Notes under the pieces: generated by a model
What the model saw: the letters and a program-made list of their open reading frames with translations, nothing else
Databases searched by the model: none
Told to the model about the DNA's origin: nothing
In this document: one piece after another, positions 58,499-64,000 of the stretch
How positions within the stretch are numbered: position 1 is the first letter of the stretch
Layout: each line of letters opens with the position of its first letter
Assembly (NCBI RefSeq): GCF_003461245.1
Contig: NZ_QTWS01000021.1
Span: forward strand, 6,671 to 70,670
Direction: 5' to 3'
DNA: 64,000 nucleotides
From: Blautia sp. AF19-10LB
GTDB taxonomy: Bacteria; Bacillota; Clostridia; Lachnospirales; Lachnospiraceae
Made by a program: the position numbers and the translations under genes

Positions 58499-59800
58499 TT
58501 ACTTTCCGTCCTCCTTGATTATTGTAATTTTATTATTTTTTAAAGTAACTGTCCCATCCTGCATACTTTCCCTTATCAGTGGAACTTCACGTCTCATATA
58601 GAATTCATTTTCAGTCACAAGGGCATCCGGATTACATGCCGGACTGATAATCCCTCCCAGATCATCATAACTGATATTTTTACGGAAGATATTATGAACA
58701 GCTTCCTCCATACAGAACATAATGCAACCGCCCTCATTTGACCGGCTGTAATTATACTCATATAAGGTACCATCTCCGGAATCTGCATCATATGCCATAC
58801 CATCCTGGTTCAGTCTGGTATCTGTAACTTCATTGTAACAGAACCGGGCATTTTTACATTTCCATGGCCATATGGCAGCCGCTACCTTTCCCATTCTGTC
58901 TTCCGGATATCGATACACAGAATCATTTATCTCTTTTGCACAGCTATCTGCAATATTATGTTCTGTCAATGGCTCAAGGGAATACATAGGAGTAATGGCA
59001 TCTCCTCCTGCCTGGCTGACATGGCAATTGCGTATGATTATATTCTCATGTCCGTATTTCCTGAAAGTTTCTTCATCAAGCTCTACCCCGGAAAACTTCT
59101 GATGCTGATAAGTATATCCCACAGCAATTCCCCACCGGCTGACTCTCCACACAGTACAATTCTCTACAGTGATCCCGTCATATCTTGCGACCCCTGTTTT
59201 TTCTTCATTGTCCGGTGTTAAGGCAGTCATATAAATACCGCCATTGTTCATATGCTTGTTATAAACGTTTCCTGTAACATCATGAACCCATACATCCCGT
59301 ATGGTGATGTCATGAAGTGTCCCTCCGTTTTTCGCCACTACAGCAATACCGGTTCTGTCCATTTTGTGTGGTGCCGCATATTCTTCCATAGTTGTGTATG
59401 GAGATGAGTTTGTTATGATCAGATCATGAACCAAAATATATTCCACATCATAAAGAAGCAGGGCGGAGGATACCTCTCCTTTATATACATGAGATGGCGA
59501 GTCCAGAGGTGCGCCATAATCCTGATACCATATTCCGGTGCCACTTGAATGAATGCACGGCATGGTACCTTCTCCATAAGCACCGATTTCAATTCTGTCA
59601 GACCTGGTTCCTTTACCCTTTATATGCAGGTACTGGTTTTCAAAAACAGATCCTCTTTCCAGTAAAACACGATCACCTGGGTTTAATTCCAGACTATTAA
59701 TCCTGTCCAGGGATCCAAATGCTGTTTCCGGTGCTTCACCATTGTTGCAGTCATCTCCATTAATGCCGCTTACGTAATATGTTTTGAATTTCCTGCTCAT
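58499..59800 (-). CDS. GH136 lacto-N-biosidase, catalytic beta-helix subunit
   Basis: 433 residues, a right-handed parallel beta-helix: TYYVSGINGDDCNNGEAPETAFGSLDRIN at the start, repeated strands such as HDITIRDVWVHDVTGN, NIIIRNCHVSQAGGDAI and ARFCYNEVTDTRLNQDG. An Asp-rich stretch D333-D343 (QDGMAYDADSGDG) is the likely catalytic pair region. This corresponds to the second part (domain II) of GH136 enzymes such as LnbX and the Eubacterium ramulus enzyme. It releases lacto-N-biose from lacto-N-tetraose. No signal peptide. It overlaps the partner gene by 41 bases, so both are made in equal amounts. Confidence 0.85.
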   Translation of the reverse strand: MSRKFKTYYVSGINGDDCNNGEAPETAFGSLDRINSLELNPGDRVLLERGSVFENQYLHIKGKGTRSDRIEIGAYGEGTMPCIHSSGTGIWYQDYGAPLDSPSHVYKGEVSSALLLYDVEYILVHDLIITNSSPYTTMEEYAAPHKMDRTGIAVVAKNGGTLHDITIRDVWVHDVTGNVYNKHMNNGGIYMTALTPDNEEKTGVARYDGITVENCTVWRVSRWGIAVGYTYQHQKFSGVELDEETFRKYGHENIIIRNCHVSQAGGDAITPMYSLEPLTEHNIADSCAKEINDSVYRYPEDRMGKVAAAIWPWKCKNARFCYNEVTDTRLNQDGMAYDADSGDGTLYEYNYSRSNEGGCIMFCMEEAVHNIFRKNISYDDLGGIISPACNPDALVTENEFYMRREVPLIRESMQDGTVTLKNNKITIIKEDGK

Positions 59801-60215
59801 ATTCCTTCTCCCGTATCCGTTTCCTTATTACCATGGCAACTTCATCATAGGAAAAACTGTCACCCTGGTAACGGGTAAACAGTTCCCGGTGCTCATTCCA
59901 AAATGAAACCATGTCTTTGGAAGTAATCATTGAATAATTATAACTTCTTTTGATCAAAGCTTTCTCTGCGACAAAATCCAGTCGGAATCTTGTCAGCTCA
60001 TACTGTATATATGCAGGCACTGAGAAATTACTCAGACCATAAACAGTAATTCCTTTTTCAAGAAGTTCTTTTCTTTTTTCATTTTCCAATATGCGTCTGC
60101 GTTCTACTGCTTCCAGAGTGTCATCAGCAATCTGCCCTAACTGTGCAGCAAATTCCAGGCAGGCCTGTATATAGTTCATTTCGTCATCATTCATAAAATC
60201 ATAATTATTTAACAT
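59760..60215 (-). CDS. GH136 partner subunit (domain I, chaperone-like)
   Basis: 151 residues, all-helical: MNYIQACLEFAAQLGQIADDTLEAVERRR..., a short loop with GITVYGLSNFSVPAYIQYELTRFRLDFVAEKALIKRSYNY, and a charged C-terminal helix. In E. ramulus the GH136 enzyme is encoded as two polypeptides; the helical N-terminal one is needed for folding and activity of the beta-helix. The size, order and 41-base overlap here match that layout. The function is inferred from this and not from a catalytic motif. Confidence 0.75.
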   Translation of the reverse strand: MLNNYDFMNDDEMNYIQACLEFAAQLGQIADDTLEAVERRRILENEKRKELLEKGITVYGLSNFSVPAYIQYELTRFRLDFVAEKALIKRSYNYSMITSKDMVSFWNEHRELFTRYQGDSFSYDEVAMVIRKRIREKEYEQEIQNILRKRH

Positions 60216-60241
60216 TATTCTGTAATCTCCCGTTATCCCTT

Positions 60242-60271
60242 GTTGCAGAGTTCGGTTCTGCGGAGTTCCGT
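60242..60271. repeat. Tandem 15-base imperfect repeat before the GH136 genes
   Basis: TGCAGAGTTCGGTTC and TGCGGAGTTCCGTTT match 12 of 15 and lie 27 bases upstream of the GH136 partner start. A minus-strand promoter-like TTGATA-18-TATAGA stands just upstream. The repeat could be an operator or an mRNA structure in the leader. Confidence 0.4.
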
Positions 60272-60338
60272 TTCCTACAGTATCTATAAAAATACTGACT
60301 TGGTAATATCAATGTATTTTTTTATCTTTCGTAAAATA

Positions 60339-60380
60339 AAAATCCCTGACATCCGTTACAATCCGAGTGCCAGGGATTTT
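60339..60380 (-). terminator. Terminator between transporter and GH136 genes
   Basis: AAAATCCCTG and CAGGGATTTT enclose a 22-base loop, 6 bases beyond the permease stop; the minus strand continues TTTATTTTACG. It may separate or only weaken transcription into the glycosidase genes. Confidence 0.7.
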
Positions 60381-60385
60381 AATGA

Positions 60386-61297
60386 TCAGCCTTTAACCGC
60401 TCCGACCATAATACCTTTTGAGAAATATTTCTGCATAAATGGATATAATGCAAAAATTGGTAAGGAAGCCAGGACAGTTATTGTCATACGAATTCCTTTT
60501 GGAGAAATAGCCGCCATTGCCTGCGTCATATCAGCTCCACTGGATGCAGTCTTTAACTGTTCTGCCAGCCTTTGTGCCTCATTGAGATAGTTATACAATA
60601 AGTACTGTAATGTTGTCAGTGATTCATTGGCACGAGTATAAATATGATTATCAAACCATGAGTTCCACTGACCTACAGCAACAAAGACTACAACTGTTGC
60701 AATGATTGGTTTGCAAAGTGGAAGTATAATTTTGAAAAAGCAGGTTATATATCCGGCCCCATCCAGAGCAGCAGATTCTTCCAGTGCTGGAGGAAGCTGT
60801 TCTATGTATGTTTTGATCAATATCATATTGTAGGCTGAAATCATTGTAGGTAAAATATATACCCAGAAATTGTTTAACAATCCATAGGATTTCATTACAA
60901 TATATGTTGCGATCATACCACCACTAATATACATGGTAAATACAACAAAACGATATAATATCTTTCTTGCCGGCATTTTATCTTTTGTGAAAAGATAAGC
61001 AAGGAATGAACAGCAGAATACGGATAACCCCGTTCCTACTACTGTTCTCAGCACAGACATTCCTAATGCCGGAAAGAAACCTTTCAGTGTGAGAATTTCT
61101 TTATAGTTGCTGAGTGTAAATCCAGACGGAAGTATCACAGGAGGATTTACAGATGCTGCTGTTGTGTCACTGAATGAATAGCATAACACATACCAAAACG
61201 GATAAATACAAACCAGTGCAAGCAGTATCATCAGCAAAGAATCAAACACAAGAAATGCTTTTCTTGATGGTGAAGTTTTAATTTTCATTTTGCCCAT
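60386..61297 (-). CDS. Carbohydrate ABC transporter permease (MalG/LplC type)
   Basis: About 303 residues with six helices and the EAA loop EQLPPALEESAALDGAGYITCFFKIILPLCKPI that meets the ATPase. The start at 61297 has AAAGGAG; the longer frame runs back into the other permease gene. It forms the membrane pore with the partner encoded 13 bases upstream. No ATPase gene lies in the window, as is usual for this type, where a shared MsmK-like ATPase serves several importers. Confidence 0.9.
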   Translation of the reverse strand: MGKMKIKTSPSRKAFLVFDSLLMILLALVCIYPFWYVLCYSFSDTTAASVNPPVILPSGFTLSNYKEILTLKGFFPALGMSVLRTVVGTGLSVFCCSFLAYLFTKDKMPARKILYRFVVFTMYISGGMIATYIVMKSYGLLNNFWVYILPTMISAYNMILIKTYIEQLPPALEESAALDGAGYITCFFKIILPLCKPIIATVVVFVAVGQWNSWFDNHIYTRANESLTTLQYLLYNYLNEAQRLAEQLKTASSGADMTQAMAAISPKGIRMTITVLASLPIFALYPFMQKYFSKGIMVGAVKG

Positions 61298-61310
61298 AAT
61301 TGTCTCTCCT

Positions 61311-62225
61311 TTAGATAACTGCTTTGCCTCTGATCTTTTTGGCAACCAGATTTGCTACCACAACCAACGAGATACTTACAAGAGACTTCACAACGCTGAT
61401 GGCCACACCATAAGAATAGTCCATATTCTGAAGACCAATCCTGTAAGTGTAAAGATCGAGAACCTCGATATTTGGTGCTGTTAGTGAGTTCTTAAACAGA
61501 AGATACTGTTCATATCCTGTGTTAAGGAAGTTACCTACATTCAAAATGAATAACACCACAAAGGTCTCCATCATTGCAGGTAATGTTACATGAAGAGCAC
61601 ATTGAAGATATCCAGCTCCATCTACCCTTGCTGCTTCATACTGTTCCTGGTCAATTCCCGAAATAGCTGCCATATAGATAATGGAGTTCCATCCCAATGT
61701 TTTCCATTGCAACAGGAAGGACTGGAACCAATATACTGCTTCATTTGAGCCCAGCAGGGAATTGGAAGCATCTCCAATTCCCAATGCTGTTGCCAAACCT
61801 GTTACAATTCCATCAGAGGCGAACAATGCTGTAGCGAGGGAAAATATAATGACCCAGCTGATGAAATTTGGGAGGGTTGTAAAGGTCTGTGTAAATTTCT
61901 TGATTGGGCCATTTCTTAATTCATTAAGCAAAATAGCCATAAACATTGGCAACGGTGTCAAACAAATGTTAATAAGTGCGAAAATAAATGTATTTTTCAA
62001 TGATCGTAATACATTGTCATCATTAAAAATCAGTTTAAAATAATCCAGGCCAACAAAATCGCAATCAAAAATACTTACTCCAGGTACATAATCAAAAAAT
62101 GAATAAATCCATCCAAAAATCGGAACATAGCTAAACAAAAAGACTATGACGATAAATGGCATTGCCATCCAAAGCAATTTATAATCTTTCGGTGCTTTTG
62201 CCACCAATGCCCTTTTCCGGTTCAT
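61311..62225 (-). CDS. Carbohydrate ABC transporter permease (LplB type)
   Basis: About 304 residues, six helices, and the EAA loop GIDQEQYEAARVDGAGYLQCALHVTLPAM. The second in-frame ATG (62225) is best spaced from AAGGGAG; the ATG at 62231 is nearly on top of it. It follows the binding-protein gene by 16 bases. Together with the following permease it imports an oligosaccharide; the nearby GH136 and GH112 genes suggest lacto-N-biose or lacto-N-tetraose type sugars. Confidence 0.9.
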   Translation of the reverse strand: MNRKRALVAKAPKDYKLLWMAMPFIVIVFLFSYVPIFGWIYSFFDYVPGVSIFDCDFVGLDYFKLIFNDDNVLRSLKNTFIFALINICLTPLPMFMAILLNELRNGPIKKFTQTFTTLPNFISWVIIFSLATALFASDGIVTGLATALGIGDASNSLLGSNEAVYWFQSFLLQWKTLGWNSIIYMAAISGIDQEQYEAARVDGAGYLQCALHVTLPAMMETFVVLFILNVGNFLNTGYEQYLLFKNSLTAPNIEVLDLYTYRIGLQNMDYSYGVAISVVKSLVSISLVVVANLVAKKIRGKAVI

Positions 62226-62241
62226 AAGCATGCTCCCTTCT

Positions 62242-63951
62242 TTATTTGCTTTCCAGCTTGTCAATTGAACTCTTTGAAGTCTCCCATGCATTCTGCCACC
62301 ATTCAATAGACTCTTCTACGCCAGCGTCTGCAAGCTGCTGTAATAAGGCTTCCTTTGCAGACTGGAAAGCTTCATCGGATTCTGCCTGTACAAGACCCGG
62401 CAGAGCATTTTCAGTAAGTTCAATACAGTTGCTGTCTATACGAGTAATGTTTTTTGGTGTTATCTCAAGGCACATACGAATCGTTGGATTAGCATCACTA
62501 AGATCCATGCTTGTGCCATCCTCGATACGCTTCTTCAGAAGATCGCTTGGTAAATCAATGTCAAACTGTTTACAGAGATCCTGCTCAGCTGTGGTAAGGT
62601 TCGCTTTCATGACGTCTTCATCATTCCAAAGATTTACAAGACCACCATCTGGTAATACATCGTTGTAATCCCATCCAACAAGATTATCTGTACCACTATC
62701 GCTGATACCGCTTGCTTTCCATTCATCTGCACGGCTGCTGTCAGTCTTCATGCTCATTGTATCCTCTGTTAAATGAGGTTTTCCATCATCGCCTTTTTCC
62801 CAGCGTCCCTCAATACCGGATTCTGCACTTCTGGCAAACTCACTGCTCTGCAGATAGTCAAGTACCATAACTGCTCTTTCAATATTTGGTGAATGGGAGG
62901 ACACGAACAGATATTTTCCTGTCCATCCGGCTTTGTTTGGTTCATTGACCCATCCCAGTTTAGATGGTAACGCAATGTATTCCTTGTCTGTTCCCTTGTT
63001 ATTTGTATTATAGGTTCCATAGAACCAGTTTACAGTTCCACCAAGATACTGACCTTTTGTATATTTTTCTGTGAGATCTTCACCCTGGGTAATGAAATTA
63101 TCTGGATCCAGCAGGCCTTCTCTGTAAAGTTTATTATAGAATTCCACACCTGACCAGAATGGAGTTTTTACATCTTCGTCTTTATCATAAACATCCACTA
63201 CTAAATCATTAGTTTTTGCATCTTGGACATACAGACCATCCTCAAGGTTTACATATTCTTCTCCAAGACATCCTTTAAAGAAATAAGTATGAAGATCCGA
63301 ATCATTATAGGCACTCATTGCATAGGTTTCTAAGCCATCCTCTGTTTTTGGATAGAGCTCTTTCATCGCCTTTAATGCCTCGATATAATCATCATCGTTG
63401 TTGATTTCCGGGCATCCTATCTGCTTATATAAATCCCAGCGAACTACATAGCCTGTCGGAATTACAGAACCATAATTTTTCTCGGCATTGTCTGTAACTA
63501 CATGCGGAGTAACGAAGTATTGTGTATCGTCGCCATCACTCTTAAAGTTCTGCATAATTGTGTTTCTATAATTCATGTCGTCTGAAAAGATATTTGGCGC
63601 GATATTTTTATAATCCAACAGATTTACTGCATGTTTTCCTTTTAAGACACCTTCAATATTTGCATCCGCAATCTGTACAATGTCTGTGGTATTTCCACCA
63701 GACAGATCCAGATTCAGGCTTTCCTGATCATACGGTTTTACCGTAATGGTACAATTGAATTTTTCCTCAACCGCCTTAATCACTTCAGTCGGCCAGGTTG
63801 TCGTTGCAGAATCAAACAGTGACAATCCGCCAATTGAAATATCTACTTTTTCTGACATATCTACATCATCAGAACTTTTGGCAGTAGTTTTGCTAGTTGA
63901 TGCACTCTCCTTGCTTGAACCACATCCTCCAAGGCAAGATACTATAGTGGT
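62242..63951 (-). pseudogene. Oligosaccharide-binding lipoprotein with interrupted signal peptide
   Basis: The readable frame gives a CUT1 solute-binding protein of about 570 residues: a Ser/Lys-rich linker, ISIGGLSLFDSATTTWP, several WxxG and Asp-rich surface loops, and a late SIEWWQNAWETS. At the lipobox (L-G-G-C, Cys codon at 63922-63924) the mature part is intact. Going upstream, the hydrophobic signal core lasts only about six codons before an in-frame TGA at 63952-63954. The only later ATG (63858) lacks a ribosome binding site. So the export signal is lost in this sequence, by insertion or frameshift. The missing part may lie beyond the window edge. Confidence 0.65.
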
Positions 63952-64000
63952 TCAGTTGTCAAGACAAAAAACTAAGCTTTTTATAATGAACTGATATATG

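Noticed and set aside
59760..60215. The 151-residue helical protein as a transcription regulator
   Set aside because: It lacks a helix-turn-helix, and the 41-base overlap with the GH136 beta-helix gene matches the known two-part enzyme.
1..64000. CRISPR arrays, rRNA or tRNA genes, and riboswitches
   Set aside because: No spaced repeat array, cloverleaf or rRNA-like stretch was found by reading both strands. No leader had a recognisable riboswitch core. A dedicated covariance-model search was not possible.

Overview
The window looks like a chromosomal stretch of a low-GC, anaerobic gut Firmicute, most probably a Lachnospiraceae (Clostridium cluster XIVa). This rests on family content and gene style: AGGAGG-type ribosome binding sites, DUF6674-type conjugative-element genes, ECF sigma/anti-sigma pairs, rubrerythrin/rubredoxin oxygen defence, and a GH136/GH112 lacto-N-biose locus. 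The species cannot be fixed from the sequence.

Layout. 0-5 kb: a VanR/VanZ/VanS-like sensor operon, then an ECF sigma factor with its anti-sigma factor. 5-9 kb: a DUF2971 gene and a BlaI/BlaR1 module. BlaI operators also precede a secreted protein that carries the same C-terminal repeats as BlaR1. 9.2-13.05 kb: a GC-richer island with a decaying metabolic operon (ATC-hydrolase family, membrane protein, broken alpha/beta hydrolase, methyltransferase, broken BAAT-type acyltransferase), cut off at both edges. 13.07-14.5 kb: conjugative-element debris.

14.7-25.7 kb is a redox and oxygen-stress neighbourhood: two thioredoxin systems, a Crp-family regulator, a rhodanese, a CoA-disulfide-reductase/rhodanese fusion, an SDR, rubredoxins, L-lactate dehydrogenase, rubrerythrin, a Fur/PerR regulator, YaaA, a Bcp peroxiredoxin and hemerythrin. 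Three promoters here carry the same GTGAT-N3-ATCAC operator at exactly the same distance from the -10 box, so they look like targets of the Crp-family protein. A desulfoferrodoxin gene and a second rubredoxin are broken.

26-31 kb is a repeat- and IS-rich zone: an ISAs1-type element, a DinJ/YafQ-like toxin-antitoxin pair, and an ATPase fragment cut by an internally deleted IS4-type element. 32.6-40.6 kb is one regulatory and export unit: an OmpR-type two-component system, a lipoprotein, two ABC-2 permeases, an ATPase and two membrane-anchored exported proteins. One response-regulator box precedes both transcripts. 40.8-47 kb holds a DUF2500 protein, a cytosolic GH20 hexosaminidase, and a hybrid histidine kinase with a solute-binding lipoprotein.

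47.4-49.2 kb holds the most striking system: an RnlA/RnlB toxin-antitoxin pair in which RnlA is fused behind a complete RNase HI. In E. coli the separate RNase HI is reported to stimulate RnlA. 49.5-53.1 kb is an ECF sigma, anti-sigma and L,D-transpeptidase operon.

53.3-64 kb is a human-milk-oligosaccharide/mucin-glycan locus: ABC transporter, split GH136 lacto-N-biosidase (partner subunit plus catalytic beta-helix), GH112 phosphorylase, NagB and GH95 fucosidase. The enzymes lack signal peptides, so import followed by cytosolic breakdown is implied. The binding protein's signal peptide is, however, interrupted near the window end.

Several genes differ from an intact frame by one base. These may be true decay or assembly errors.
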